Positions 48,936-57,904 of a stretch of 64,000 nucleotides of DNA are shown piece after piece. The translations under genes and the position numbers were made by a program. The stretch is from NCBI RefSeq assembly GCF_900100545.1, contig NZ_FNDP01000003.1, positions 1 to 64,000 on the forward strand, read 5' to 3'. Under the pieces are notes generated by a model. That model had not been told where the DNA came from. It ran no database searches and was given only the letters and a program-made list of their open reading frames with translations. The stretch comes from Pseudobutyrivibrio sp. 49. Its GTDB lineage: Bacteria > Bacillota > Clostridia > Lachnospirales > Lachnospiraceae. Each line of letters begins with the position of its first letter. Within the stretch, counting starts at the first letter, position 1.

Positions 48936-50306
48936 ATGTATCGTTCAGATACCATTTGCGCAATCGCAACATCTATGAATAGTTCTGGCATTGGTATTAT
49001 CCGTGTCAGTGGAGAAGAATCAATTTCTATAGTTGATTCTATTTTTCGTGGAAAAAATAAACTGGTTGAATGTGATACTCATACTATTCAATATGGCCAC
49101 ATTGTTTCAAAGAATGAAATCATTGATGAAGTATTAATAATGCTTATGAAAGCTCCTAGAAGTTATACTACTGAGGACACTATTGAAATAGATTGTCATG
49201 GTGGCGTACTTATTCTTAAAAAGGTTCTTTCACTTTTAATAGAAGCAGGAGCAAGAATAGCTGAGCCTGGAGAATTTACAAAGCGAGCATTTTTGAATGG
49301 AAGAATAGACTTGTCGGAAGCTGAATCAGTTATGGATTTGATTTCTTCAAATTCAGAATTAGCTATGAAGAATTCCATTAAACAATTATCGGGTTCATTA
49401 AATAAAATCATTGTTGATTTAAGAGATAAGATTCTTTATGAAACAGCATATATAGAATCAGCTTTAGATGATCCAGAACACTATGATTTAACTGATTATC
49501 CTGAAGAGTTAAGAGGTAAAGTTAATGATATGATTGGACGAGTTGATGATTTGATTGATTCATTTAATTCTGGTCATATTTTAAAAGAAGGTATTAATAC
49601 TCTTATTTTAGGAAAACCTAATGCTGGAAAATCTTCACTTCTCAATACATTAAGTAGAAGAGAAAGAGCAATCGTTACTGATATTCCAGGAACTACTCGA
49701 GATACATTGGAAGAGCAGATTACAATTAATGGTGTTTCTCTTAATATTATTGATACAGCAGGTATAAGGGAGACAGATGATATAGTTGAAAAAATAGGTG
49801 TAGATAAAGCACTAGATTCCATTGATGATGCTGATTTAATTTTATTTGTAATTGATTCGTCAAGGCCACTGGATGAGAATGATGAATTTATTATTGATAA
49901 AATTATAGATAAAAAGGTAATCATTTTACTTAATAAATCTGACCTCGATACAATGATTAGCGAGGAAGAAATATACAATAAATACAATAAACCTGTTATT
50001 TCTTTCTCATCTGTAAGCTTAGATGGCCTCAAAACATTAGAATCTAAAATTACAGATATGTTCTTTAGTGGTCAGGTTAAATCTGATGATACTTTGTATA
50101 TTACAAACTCAAGACAGGCTGGTTGTTTGACTAATGCAAAGAATAGTTTGTCTAATGTTTTAAATAGTATTGATAATATGATGCCAGAAGATTTCTTCTC
50201 TATAGATTTGATGGATGCATATAATTATCTTGGTGAAATTACTGGTGAAACTATTGATGATGATTTAGCTAATAAGATTTTCTCAGAATTCTGTATGGGA
50301 AAATAA
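48936..50306 (+). CDS. mnmE: tRNA modification GTPase MnmE
   Basis: 456 residues from the ATG 5 bp after GGAGG (an in-frame TTG precedes the site and is rejected). With MnmG it makes 5-carboxymethylaminomethyl-uridine at wobble U34. The G domain has GKPNAGKSSLL, TDIPGTTRDT, DTAG and NKSD. The end is FCMGK, the Cys-x-Gly-Lys type C-terminus of the family. Confidence 0.96.
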   Translation: MYRSDTICAIATSMNSSGIGIIRVSGEESISIVDSIFRGKNKLVECDTHTIQYGHIVSKNEIIDEVLIMLMKAPRSYTTEDTIEIDCHGGVLILKKVLSLLIEAGARIAEPGEFTKRAFLNGRIDLSEAESVMDLISSNSELAMKNSIKQLSGSLNKIIVDLRDKILYETAYIESALDDPEHYDLTDYPEELRGKVNDMIGRVDDLIDSFNSGHILKEGINTLILGKPNAGKSSLLNTLSRRERAIVTDIPGTTRDTLEEQITINGVSLNIIDTAGIRETDDIVEKIGVDKALDSIDDADLILFVIDSSRPLDENDEFIIDKIIDKKVIILLNKSDLDTMISEEEIYNKYNKPVISFSSVSLDGLKTLESKITDMFFSGQVKSDDTLYITNSRQAGCLTNAKNSLSNVLNSIDNMMPEDFFSIDLMDAYNYLGEITGETIDDDLANKIFSEFCMGK

Positions 50307-50325
50307 AAGTGGTAAGGAGTAATAA

Positions 50326-52206
50326 ATGAGTCACGTTGAAGAGTCCTATGATGTAGTTGTTATAGGAGCTGGTCATGCTGGTTGCGAAGCTGCACTTGCT
50401 TCAGCCCGCATGGGATTAAATACAATTTGTTTTACAGTTAGTATGGATTCTGTTGCAATGATGCCTTGTAATCCTAATATAGGAGGAAGTTCTAAGGGAC
50501 ACCTTGTTAGAGAGCTTGATGCACTTGGCGGACAGATGGGTATTAATATTGATCATACTTTTATCCAGTCTAAGATGCTTAATAGTTCAAAGGGTCCTGC
50601 TGTTCATTCACTTAGGGCACAGGCTGACAAAGCTGCATATTCTCAGAGAATGAGAAAGACTATGCAAGATACTGAAAACCTTACTTTAAGACAGGCTGAA
50701 GTTACAGAATTAATTATTGAAGGTAAAAAAGTAGCTGGTGTAAAAACTCTTTCTGGTGCTACTTATCATTGTAAAGCAGTTGTTATTTGTACTGGAACAT
50801 ATCTTAGAGCAAGATGTTTATATGGTGATGTTATTGAATACAATGGTCCTAATGGTTTAAAGGCTGCTAATCATCTTACTGATTCATTATTAGCTAATAA
50901 TGTAGATATGAACCGCTTTAAAACTGGTACTCCGGCAAGAATTGATAGTAATTCTATTGACTATTCCAAGATGGAACCACAGTATGGTGATGACCCTGTT
51001 ATTCCATTTTCATTCAGTACACCTAGAGAATCTGTTCAGATTGAACAGGTACCTTGTTATCTTACTTATACTAATGAAAAGACTCATGAAATTATTAGAG
51101 CAAACCTTGATCGTTCACCAATGTATTCAGGTGTAATTGAAGGTACTGGTCCAAGATATTGTCCAAGTATTGAAGATAAAGTTGTTCGTTTCGCTGATAA
51201 GAATCGTCATCAGCTTTTCGTTGAGCCTGAAGGACTTAATACAAATGAGATGTATATTGGTGGTATGAGTTCTTCAATGCCAGAGGATGTTCAGTATGCT
51301 ATGTACAGAACTGTACCTGGACTTGAAAATTGTAAAATTGTTCGTAACGCATATGCGATAGAGTATGATTGCATTAATGCTACTCAGCTTAAAGCCAGCT
51401 TAGAGTTTAAAGATATTGATGGTCTTTTTGCCGCTGGTCAGTTTAATGGAAGTAGTGGATATGAAGAAGCTGCAGCACAGGGATTAGTTGCTGGCATTAA
51501 TGCTGCACTTAAGCTTCTTGGAAAAGAACCAATGATTCTTGATAGAAGTAATTCTTATATTGGAGTTCTTATTGATGACCTTGTTACTAAGGAGACGAAA
51601 GAACCTTATCGTATGATGACATCACGTGCTGAGTACAGACTTTTGCTTAGACAGGATAATGCTGATTTAAGACTTTCAAAGATTGGTTATCAGGTAGGTC
51701 TTTTATCAAAAGAGCGTTATGACCATGTTGTAGAAAAGAAAAGACAGATAGAGGAAGAGGTAGCCAGAATTAAGGAGATTAATGTTGGTGCCAGAAAAGA
51801 AGTTCAGGCGTTGCTTGAATCTTACGGAAGTATTCCTCTTTCAAATGGTATAAAGTTAGTTGATTTAATTAGAAGACCAGAGCTTGATTATGATAAGCTT
51901 GCTCCTATAGATCCTGAAAGACCAGAGCTTTCTGATGAGGTAAGAGAAGAGGTAAATATTTATATTAAATACGAAGGTTACCTCACAAGACAGGCAAAGC
52001 AGGTTGAACAGTTCAAAAAGTTAGAGTCTAAAGTTATACCACAAAATCTAAATTATGAGGATGTTTCTAGTTTGCGTTTAGAGGCAAGACAGAAGCTTAC
52101 AAAATTACGTCCTGCTAACATAGGACAAGCTTCTCGTATTTCTGGAGTTAGCCCAGCAGATATTTCTGTTCTTTTAGTATATCTTGAAACATATAAGGGT
52201 AACTAA
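50326..52206 (+). CDS. mnmG: tRNA U34 modification FAD enzyme MnmG (GidA)
   Basis: 626 residues. FAD-binding [20 protein letters not shown] at residue 11 onward, the conserved [22 protein letters not shown] and [21 protein letters not shown]. The C-terminal helical domain binds MnmE. Starts 19 bp after mnmE with AAGGAG. Confidence 0.97.
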   Translation: MSHVEESYDVVVIGAGHAGCEAALASARMGLNTICFTVSMDSVAMMPCNPNIGGSSKGHLVRELDALGGQMGINIDHTFIQSKMLNSSKGPAVHSLRAQADKAAYSQRMRKTMQDTENLTLRQAEVTELIIEGKKVAGVKTLSGATYHCKAVVICTGTYLRARCLYGDVIEYNGPNGLKAANHLTDSLLANNVDMNRFKTGTPARIDSNSIDYSKMEPQYGDDPVIPFSFSTPRESVQIEQVPCYLTYTNEKTHEIIRANLDRSPMYSGVIEGTGPRYCPSIEDKVVRFADKNRHQLFVEPEGLNTNEMYIGGMSSSMPEDVQYAMYRTVPGLENCKIVRNAYAIEYDCINATQLKASLEFKDIDGLFAAGQFNGSSGYEEAAAQGLVAGINAALKLLGKEPMILDRSNSYIGVLIDDLVTKETKEPYRMMTSRAEYRLLLRQDNADLRLSKIGYQVGLLSKERYDHVVEKKRQIEEEVARIKEINVGARKEVQALLESYGSIPLSNGIKLVDLIRRPELDYDKLAPIDPERPELSDEVREEVNIYIKYEGYLTRQAKQVEQFKKLESKVIPQNLNYEDVSSLRLEARQKLTKLRPANIGQASRISGVSPADISVLLVYLETYKGN

Positions 52207-52277
52207 TTTTTTAATTAATGTTTTTAAGGGTACTTATATATACCCTCAATACAATCAAAATTTTTTTAAGGAGTTAT

Positions 52278-52997
52278 ATGAGTAGAGATTATTCATACTT
52301 AGTTGATACATTATCAGGTTGGAATTTTACTTTAACTGACAGACAGATAGAGCAGCTTGATTTATTTTATGAATTATTAGTAGAAAAAAATAAGGTAATG
52401 AACCTTACTGCAATTACAGAGTTTGATGAAGTTATAGTTAAACATTTTGCTGATAGTTTATCTATATGTACTGTATTACCTGATTCAGTTAAAACAGTTT
52501 GTGATCTTGGGACAGGTGCTGGTTTTCCTGGTATTCCTATGGCAATTGCCTATCCTGATTTACAGTTTACACTTATTGATTCTTTGAATAAACGTATTAA
52601 GTTTTTACAGGAAGTAGTTGATGCTTTAGGACTTACTAATGTTACATTGGTACATGCCAGAGCAGAAGAAGCAGGACGTAATAAAATTTATAGAGAGATG
52701 TTTGATTTAGTTGTATCTCGTGCAGTAGCTAACATCTCTACTTTATCGGAATATTGTTTACCTTTAGTAGATTTAGGTGGATACTTTATTAGCTTTAAGT
52801 CAGGAGATGTAAAAGAGGAAATTGAAGCATCGGGTTCTGCAGTTAAAAAGCTTGGTGGTAATTTAACTAAGCCTGTATATTTCTCATTACCTGATACAGA
52901 TATCAGTAGATCTTTTCTTATTATTAAGAAAGAGAAGAATACACCAAAGGCTTATCCAAGAAAAGCTGGTACTCCTAGTAAGGAACCGCTTAAGTAA
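52278..52997 (+). CDS. rsmG: 16S rRNA (guanine527-N7)-methyltransferase
   Basis: 239 residues from the ATG with AAGGAG 6 bp upstream; a 20-residue longer frame has no ribosome site. SAM-binding CDLGTGAGFPGIPMAIAYP and the catalytic region SRAVANISTLSEY. The C-terminal tail is basic (KAYPRKAGTPSKEPLK). A parS site lies 5 bp after the stop. Confidence 0.96.
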   Translation: MSRDYSYLVDTLSGWNFTLTDRQIEQLDLFYELLVEKNKVMNLTAITEFDEVIVKHFADSLSICTVLPDSVKTVCDLGTGAGFPGIPMAIAYPDLQFTLIDSLNKRIKFLQEVVDALGLTNVTLVHARAEEAGRNKIYREMFDLVVSRAVANISTLSEYCLPLVDLGGYFISFKSGDVKEEIEASGSAVKKLGGNLTKPVYFSLPDTDISRSFLIIKKEKNTPKAYPRKAGTPSKEPLK

Positions 52998-53001
52998 TAT
53001 A

Positions 53002-53017
53002 TGTTTCACGTGGAACA
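53002..53017. promoter_or_regulatory. parS site 1
   Basis: TGTTTCACGTGGAACA, one mismatch from the symmetric 16-bp ParB site (reverse complement TGTTCCACGTGAAACA fits the Firmicutes consensus TGTTNCACGTGAAACA). Directly after rsmG. Confidence 0.93.
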
Positions 53018-53065
53018 TATTTAGTAATTGTTTTTTGTTACAACACAATATATGGGGGAATATCT

Positions 53066-53572
53066 ATGATTAATGACTTCCTAAAAAAATATCAGGAAGA
53101 GCTCATTTCTGAAAAAATCCAATTAAAAGAAGACATGGACTTATTAGAAACAAAGATTAAGGAAGAAAATAAATTCCTTAGTCTTCTTGAAGAGTCCAAT
53201 GAATCATATTTCAAAGAATTTACTCCAAGAGATTTAAATTCAAAAAACAATAAAAAGGCAGAAGAAATACGTGCTTTTCTTATTGAACTTAATAGTGAGT
53301 TAGATGAAAAACAAACTCAAATGAAATTCTATGATGGAAGATTAGTAGAGCTTAATACTTTAATATCTAACACGGCCACTAAACAAGAACCAGTTATTGA
53401 AACTGTTATTGAAGAAGAACCTAAAGTTTATGATGACGAAATAGAAGTAGTTAACCCTTTAGGAATCTCTAATTCCGATTTAATTGGAAGACTTTCTAAT
53501 ATAAAAGATTTGATTTTATTAGATCCATACAGGGCACAAATGGAATTAGAAAAAATTATTTCTACTATATAA
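53066..53572 (+). CDS. Coiled-coil protein encoded between parS sites
   Basis: 168 residues, no recognised family. Residues 1-110 are charged helix with coiled-coil heptads (ISEKIQLKEDMDLLETKIKEE). Residues 115-140 are acidic. The C-terminal 35 residues (SNSDLIGRLSNIKDLILLDPYRAQMELEKII) form an amphipathic helix reminiscent of four-helix-bundle dimerisation segments. The ribosome site is a GGGGGA stretch. parS sites flank the gene on both sides and parA-parB follow, so a role in chromosome segregation or ParB loading is a reasonable guess, but no more. Confidence 0.65.
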   Translation: MINDFLKKYQEELISEKIQLKEDMDLLETKIKEENKFLSLLEESNESYFKEFTPRDLNSKNNKKAEEIRAFLIELNSELDEKQTQMKFYDGRLVELNTLISNTATKQEPVIETVIEEEPKVYDDEIEVVNPLGISNSDLIGRLSNIKDLILLDPYRAQMELEKIISTI

Positions 53573-53596
53573 TCTTCACTAACCTAAATATAGATA

Positions 53597-53612
53597 TGTT
53601 TCACGTGAAACA
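53597..53612. promoter_or_regulatory. parS site 2
   Basis: Perfect palindromic TGTTTCACGTGAAACA, extended to a 22-bp palindrome by ATA/TAT flanks. 24 bp after the coiled-coil gene. Confidence 0.96.
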
Positions 53613-53698
53613 TATTATTTATATATTTGATTAAAAACACAAAATATAGTACTAGGAAATTTGAATCAACTCCTAGATATTGCAATTTTAAATGATAA

Positions 53699-53714
53699 TG
53701 TTTCACGTGAAACA
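53699..53714. promoter_or_regulatory. parS site 3 in a 28-bp palindrome
   Basis: Perfect TGTTTCACGTGAAACA whose flanks extend the symmetry to a 28-bp perfect palindrome at 53693-53720 (arms TGATAATGTTTCAC and GTGAAACATTATCA), followed by TTTT. It could also act as a transcription terminator for the upstream gene. Confidence 0.96.
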
Positions 53715-53813
53715 TTATCATTTTATTAATTAAACACCTATATATAGTTAATAAAAGAGATTTTTATATAAACCGTACAGATATTCTTAGTAGAATTGAA
53801 ATTCAGGGAATGA

Positions 53814-53819
53814 TATAAT
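53814..53819 (+). promoter_or_regulatory. Probable parA promoter (-10)
   Basis: TATAAT preceded by TGA, an extended -10 element (TG at 53811-53812). The -35 position (TAGAAT) is weak. It lies 54 bp before the parA start and 100 bp after parS site 3. Confidence 0.6.
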
Positions 53820-53872
53820 TCTAAGAGTTAACAAATATGTGGTACTAGAAAAAGAAAAGAGGGAGACAATAA

Positions 53873-54643
53873 ATGAAGAGAGTGATTGCAATTGCCAACC
53901 AAAAGGGTGGAGTTGGTAAAACTACTACTAGTATTAATCTTTCAGCATGCTTAGCTGAAGCAGGAAAGAAAGTCCTTGTTATCGATACTGATCCACAGGG
54001 AAATGCTACAAGTGGTCTCGGATTAGATAAGGATGAATGTGAGAATACTGTTTATGATTTAGTGTTAGATCAGTGCAGCATTAAGGAATGTATGTATGAG
54101 GTAGAGAATATCCCTAACCTTACAATTATTCCATCAAATGTTGATTTAGCTGGTGCAGAAATTGAACTTCTTGGAATCAATGAGAAAGAATATATCCTTA
54201 GAAATGCAGTAGATTATGTTAAGGATGATTTCGATTATGTAATTATTGATTGTCCTCCTTCACTTAATATGCTTACAATCAATGCTATGACAACTGCTGA
54301 TTCTGTACTTGTACCAATTCAGTGTGAGTACTATGCGTTGGAAGGAATTAGTCAGTTGATTCATACTATCGACCTTGTTCAGGAAAGACTTAATTCTAAG
54401 CTTAAAATAGATGGTGTTGTATTTACTATGTATGATGCCAGAACAAATCTTTCTTCCGATGTAGTTGATACTGTTAAAAATAATCTTAATGCAACAGTAT
54501 ATCAGACTATTATCCCTAGAAATGTAAGATTAGCCGAAGCTCCATCACATGGACTTCCAATTAATCTTTATGATTCAAAGTCTACAGGAGCAGAGAGCTA
54601 TCGTAATCTTGCAAAAGAAATTATTGGGAGAAAGGATTTATAA
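53873..54643 (+). CDS. parA: Chromosome-partitioning ATPase ParA (Soj)
   Basis: 256 residues. Deviant Walker A KGGVGKTTTS near residue 11, then VLVIDTDPQGNATSGLG and DYVIIDCPPSLNMLTINA. The Soj-like short form without an N-terminal DNA-binding domain. It works with ParB at parS in segregation and DnaA control. AGGGAG before ATG; parB starts 2 bp after the stop. Confidence 0.97.
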   Translation: MKRVIAIANQKGGVGKTTTSINLSACLAEAGKKVLVIDTDPQGNATSGLGLDKDECENTVYDLVLDQCSIKECMYEVENIPNLTIIPSNVDLAGAEIELLGINEKEYILRNAVDYVKDDFDYVIIDCPPSLNMLTINAMTTADSVLVPIQCEYYALEGISQLIHTIDLVQERLNSKLKIDGVVFTMYDARTNLSSDVVDTVKNNLNATVYQTIIPRNVRLAEAPSHGLPINLYDSKSTGAESYRNLAKEIIGRKDL

Positions 54644-54645
54644 AA

Positions 54646-55539
54646 ATGGCTGTTAAAAAGGGAGGTCTTGGTAAGGGATTAGATTCTCTTATTGTAAATA
54701 AGAATGAGGGTGTAGTAGCTGTTAATCCAGAACAGCATGGTGCCCCAGTCGAAGTTGATATTAATAAGGTTGAGCCAAACAAGCTTCAGCCTAGAAAAAA
54801 CTTTGATGAGGATAAATTACAGGATTTAGCAGAGAATATTAAGATACATGGAATTATCAATCCACTTATCGTTCAGGACCGAGGAAAATATTATGAAATC
54901 ATCGGTGGTGAGCGTAGATGGAGAGCTGCTAGAATTGCAGGTTTTAAGAAAGTACCAGTAATCATTATGAAGCTCAGCGAGCAAGAGTTCGTTGAGATTT
55001 CTCTTATTGATAACATCCAGCGTGAGCAGTTAAATCCAATTGAAGAAGCAATGGCTTTTGCAAGACTTATCGATGAGTTTAAGCTCAAGCAGGATGAGGT
55101 AGCAGAGAGAGTATCAAAGAGTAGAACAACAATCACAAATGCTCTTAGATTACTTAAGCTTGATAAACGTGTCCAGGATATGATTGTTGATGACAAGCTT
55201 ACAACTGGTCATGCTAGAGCTATGCTTGCAATCACAGATCCAGATAAGCAGTATGAGTTTGCTGAAAGAGCCTTTGATGAGAAGATGTCTGTTCGTGATG
55301 TTGAGCGTGAAGTAAAGAAGCTTATAAACGATAAAAAAGCAGATAAGAAATCAAAGGTAGCAGAGCTTGATCCACAGTTAGTTGCAGTATATGAGCAGAC
55401 TCAGGAAAAACTCAAGGGAGTACTTGGCACAAAGGTATTTATTAATGCCAAGGATAACAAATCTGGAAGACTTGAGATTGAGTACTATTCACAGGATGAG
55501 TTAAACAGAATTGTAGATTTACTTGAAAGTATAAAATAA
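54646..55539 (+). CDS. parB: Chromosome-partitioning protein ParB (Spo0J)
   Basis: 297 residues. The CTP-binding N domain has INPLIVQDRGKYYEIIGGERRWRAARIAG (GERRWRAA box). The helix-turn-helix is EVAERVSKSRTTITNALRLLKL, reading parS, and three sites lie just upstream. The C-terminal dimerisation domain is intact. Basic N-terminus AVKKGGLGKGLDSLI typical of Spo0J. Confidence 0.97.
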   Translation: MAVKKGGLGKGLDSLIVNKNEGVVAVNPEQHGAPVEVDINKVEPNKLQPRKNFDEDKLQDLAENIKIHGIINPLIVQDRGKYYEIIGGERRWRAARIAGFKKVPVIIMKLSEQEFVEISLIDNIQREQLNPIEEAMAFARLIDEFKLKQDEVAERVSKSRTTITNALRLLKLDKRVQDMIVDDKLTTGHARAMLAITDPDKQYEFAERAFDEKMSVRDVEREVKKLINDKKADKKSKVAELDPQLVAVYEQTQEKLKGVLGTKVFINAKDNKSGRLEIEYYSQDELNRIVDLLESIK

Positions 55540-55575
55540 AACATATGTTCGAAATGAACATTTATAGGAGTACAA

Positions 55576-56070
55576 ATGATAGAACAGTATTTAGGTTTTA
55601 GTTTAGATTACATTTTATTAGGACTTGCAGCACTTGTCCTAGTTTTGATTATTCTCTTAATAGTTTTCATTGTGCAGATGGCAAAGCTAAAGAAGAGATA
55701 TAAGATTTTTATGCAGGGTAGCACAGCAAGATCATTAGAGGATACACTTATCTACAGATTAGAACAGGTAGATGAGCTTATCGAAGCCAATGCAAGTAAT
55801 GAAAGAAATATCGATACAATCATTAAAAACATGCAGGGATGTTTCCAGAAGATTGGTCTTGTTAAGTACGATGCATTTAATGAAATGGGTGGAAAGCTTA
55901 GTTTCTCACTTTGCTTATTAGATGAGAACAATTCAGGATTTATAATTAATGCTATGCATTCTCGTGAGGGATGTTATACTTATGTTAAGGAGATTATAGA
56001 TGGTAATTCTATAATTCAGCTTGCAGAGGAAGAGGAAAAGGCATTACAACAGGCTTTAGGTGATAATTAA
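55576..56070 (+). CDS. DUF4446 family protein
   Basis: 164 residues. One TM helix at about 13-35, a short coiled region (KLKKRYKIFMQGSTARSLEDTL), and the C-terminal domain GLVKYDAFNEMGGKLSFSLCLLDENNSGFIINAMHSREGCYTYVKEI, which is the DUF4446 signature. Widely found beside parB in Clostridia; function unknown. A 6-bp inverted repeat (ATGTTC/GAACAT, 55545-55561) separates it from parB. Confidence 0.85.
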   Translation: MIEQYLGFSLDYILLGLAALVLVLIILLIVFIVQMAKLKKRYKIFMQGSTARSLEDTLIYRLEQVDELIEANASNERNIDTIIKNMQGCFQKIGLVKYDAFNEMGGKLSFSLCLLDENNSGFIINAMHSREGCYTYVKEIIDGNSIIQLAEEEEKALQQALGDN

Positions 56071-56939
56071 TGCATAAATACATGCCAGCAGTTGGTTTTA
56101 CTAAACTAAATAAAGCAGCGCTTGAAGAATTAATTAAAGAAATTACTCTTCGACCAGATTATCAGGAATCAGCAATTGATTTTGAAGGAAATCAGTTCGT
56201 GGAGCTCAGATATATGGTAGCTGATAACGTGGGATTAGTACTTAGAGGAATCTACAATGAAAATGACGAGTTCATTTTAGATTATTACTATCCTACTTAT
56301 TTTGGTGCCTCAGTTTCAATTAACAATGATGTTGAAGTCATAAAGCAAACCGATAAAGATAATTACTATGTTATGTGTGATGAAATAAGATTAGGTGTTA
56401 ATCTTATTTTCCAGCTACAGAACATGGGAGAGTTCCTTAGAAAAAATGGAAGAGCAACAAAGATTGATAAAAGAGACATAAAGCTTGCAGCGCTTTCAAC
56501 AGAAGGAAAGATCCTTTTACCTGTATACGACAACGAAAAGAGTCGTATTAAGGAAAAAATGAATAATCAAAAAAGAATAAATCTTGTTGAGCAGGCAAGA
56601 GATGGAAACGAAGAAGCCCTTGAAAGTCTAACTATGGATGAAATTGATTTATATCAAAAGATTTCCAGAAGAGTAACCAGAGAAGACATTTTTAGTGTCG
56701 TTACTTCATTCTTTATGCCATATGGAATTGAGAATGATAAGTACGAAATTCTTGGTGATATTTTGGATGTGAAGTATGTTGTAAATCATCTTACCATGGA
56801 AGAGCTTTGCATGATGATCATTGAGAGTAATGATGTAATTCTAGAAGTATGTATCAATAAAAACGATTTATTCGGAGAGCCATTGGTTGGTAGACGCTTT
56901 AAGGGAATAATTTGGCTACAGGGAACAGTAGAATTTTAA
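56070..56939 (+). CDS. DUF3881 family protein
   Basis: 289 residues, cytoplasmic. N-terminal MHKYMPAVGFTKLNKAALEELI and the central block YYYPTYFGASVSINNDVEVI match the Lachnospiraceae DUF3881 family. No catalytic motif. It overlaps the DUF4446 stop by one base, so the two are coupled. Function unknown. Confidence 0.8.
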   Translation: MHKYMPAVGFTKLNKAALEELIKEITLRPDYQESAIDFEGNQFVELRYMVADNVGLVLRGIYNENDEFILDYYYPTYFGASVSINNDVEVIKQTDKDNYYVMCDEIRLGVNLIFQLQNMGEFLRKNGRATKIDKRDIKLAALSTEGKILLPVYDNEKSRIKEKMNNQKRINLVEQARDGNEEALESLTMDEIDLYQKISRRVTREDIFSVVTSFFMPYGIENDKYEILGDILDVKYVVNHLTMEELCMMIIESNDVILEVCINKNDLFGEPLVGRRFKGIIWLQGTVEF

Positions 56940-56946
56940 TAGCCTT

Positions 56947-56992
56947 GATTTTTCATAACTAGTAGATTAAAATCAAATAGTTGTGAAAAATC
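56947..56992. repeat. 15-bp inverted repeat before tRNA-Arg
   Basis: Arms GATTTTTCATAACTA and TAGTTGTGAAAAATC pair over 15 positions (one G-U) around a 16-nt loop that itself has ATT-AAT symmetry. There is no T run after it. It ends 7 bp before tRNA-Arg. It could end the parA-DUF3881 transcript or be a processing site. Confidence 0.5.
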
Positions 56993-56998
56993 GCTTCT

Positions 56999-57072
56999 GT
57001 TTGAGTAGCTCAGCTGGATAGAGCGTCCGCCTCCTAAGCGGAAGGTCGTGGGTTCGAATCCCATCTCGAACA
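56999..57072 (+). tRNA. tRNA-Arg (CCT)
   Basis: Acceptor stem GTTTGAG/CTCGAAC, D-loop AGCTGGATAGAGC, anticodon loop CTCCTAA (CCT), T-loop GTTCGAATC. 74 nt. CCA is not encoded. Confidence 0.96.
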
Positions 57073-57093
57073 TTAATTTAATAAACAGAAATT

Positions 57094-57116
57094 GGAGCCG
57101 AATGGCTCCTTTTTTA
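57094..57116 (+). terminator. Terminator after tRNA-Arg
   Basis: GGAGCC and GGCTCC form a 6-bp GC-rich stem around a 4-nt loop, followed by TTTTTTA. Confidence 0.88.
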
Positions 57117-57134
57117 TTGCTTGTTTAACACTGT

Positions 57135-57143
57135 TTATCCACA
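57135..57143 (+). promoter_or_regulatory. Isolated DnaA box
   Basis: A perfect TTATCCACA outside oriC, 11 kb away, in the leader region of the CheC-like gene. A TATAAT at 57209-57214 is the probable -10 of that gene. DnaA could regulate it or titrate here; chance occurrence in AT-rich DNA is possible. Confidence 0.5.
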
Positions 57144-57283
57144 ATAATTTCGCAATATTGTCATAAAATAGTTAATATTGAGAAGTAGTCTAATAATTAT
57201 AAATATTGTATAATCAAAAGTAGAATATATAACTATGATTTCATACAAAGGGGGAAAATAATTATTTAGGAGGACGGTTGTCT

Positions 57284-57895
57284 ATGGCTGATGTTACTTT
57301 AACAAAAGAGCAACAAGATACACTAGGTGAAATTGCGAATATTAGTATGGGATCTTCTGCAACATCTCTTAGTGCATTACTAAATAATCTAAAGGTAGAT
57401 ATTACTACACCTAAGATTGAATTAATCAGAAAGAGTGAATCACTTGATGATTATCATGATGTGTGTGTATTAGTACATATTAACTATGTAAAAGGATTAT
57501 CAGGTAGTAATGTTTTAATCCTGAAGGAAGATGATGTTAAGATAATTGCTGATTTAATGATGGGTGGCCCTGGTGTGGCAGGACCAGATGCTATAGGAGA
57601 AATCCAATTATCTGCTGTATCTGAAGCAATGAATCAGATGATGGGAAGCGCAGCTTCTTCGATGTCACAGCTTCTGAATAGAATGGTAGATATTTCGCCA
57701 CCAAAGACAGATAACATCGATGTAGAAAGTGTAAAGATATTTGAAAGGTTATTTGAGTCACCAGAAATAGATTTTGTAAAGATAACATTTAATTTGAAAA
57801 TCGGCACAATAATAGATTCAGTTATGGTACAGCTGTATCCTATTTCTTTTGCATTGGACATGGTACATCTATTTGATAAAAAAGATGAGGCCTAG
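57284..57895 (+). CDS. FliY/CheC-like CheY-P phosphatase domain protein, stand-alone
   Basis: 203 residues from the ATG spaced 10 bp from AGGAGG (a TTG 6 bp upstream is too close). The whole protein is the CheC-type middle domain of FliY, with both phosphatase half-sites: GEIANISMGSSAT (Glu16, Asn19) and AVSEAMNQMMGSAASSMS (Glu114, Asn117), each followed by DI(T/S)(T/P)P. The N-terminal CheY-binding peptide and the C-terminal FliN domain of real FliY are both absent. Expected activity: dephosphorylation of a response regulator, inferred. No flagellar genes are seen in the window. It starts an operon with the tether protein 9 bp downstream. Confidence 0.82.
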   Translation: MADVTLTKEQQDTLGEIANISMGSSATSLSALLNNLKVDITTPKIELIRKSESLDDYHDVCVLVHINYVKGLSGSNVLILKEDDVKIIADLMMGGPGVAGPDAIGEIQLSAVSEAMNQMMGSAASSMSQLLNRMVDISPPKTDNIDVESVKIFERLFESPEIDFVKITFNLKIGTIIDSVMVQLYPISFALDMVHLFDKKDEA

Positions 57896-57904
57896 GGAGG
57901 AGCA

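Noticed and set aside
55545-55561. GTTC-N5-GAAC motif as a LexA box
   Set aside because: The Gram-positive LexA site has GAAC and GTTC in the opposite order with a 4-nt gap; this is only a short hairpin.
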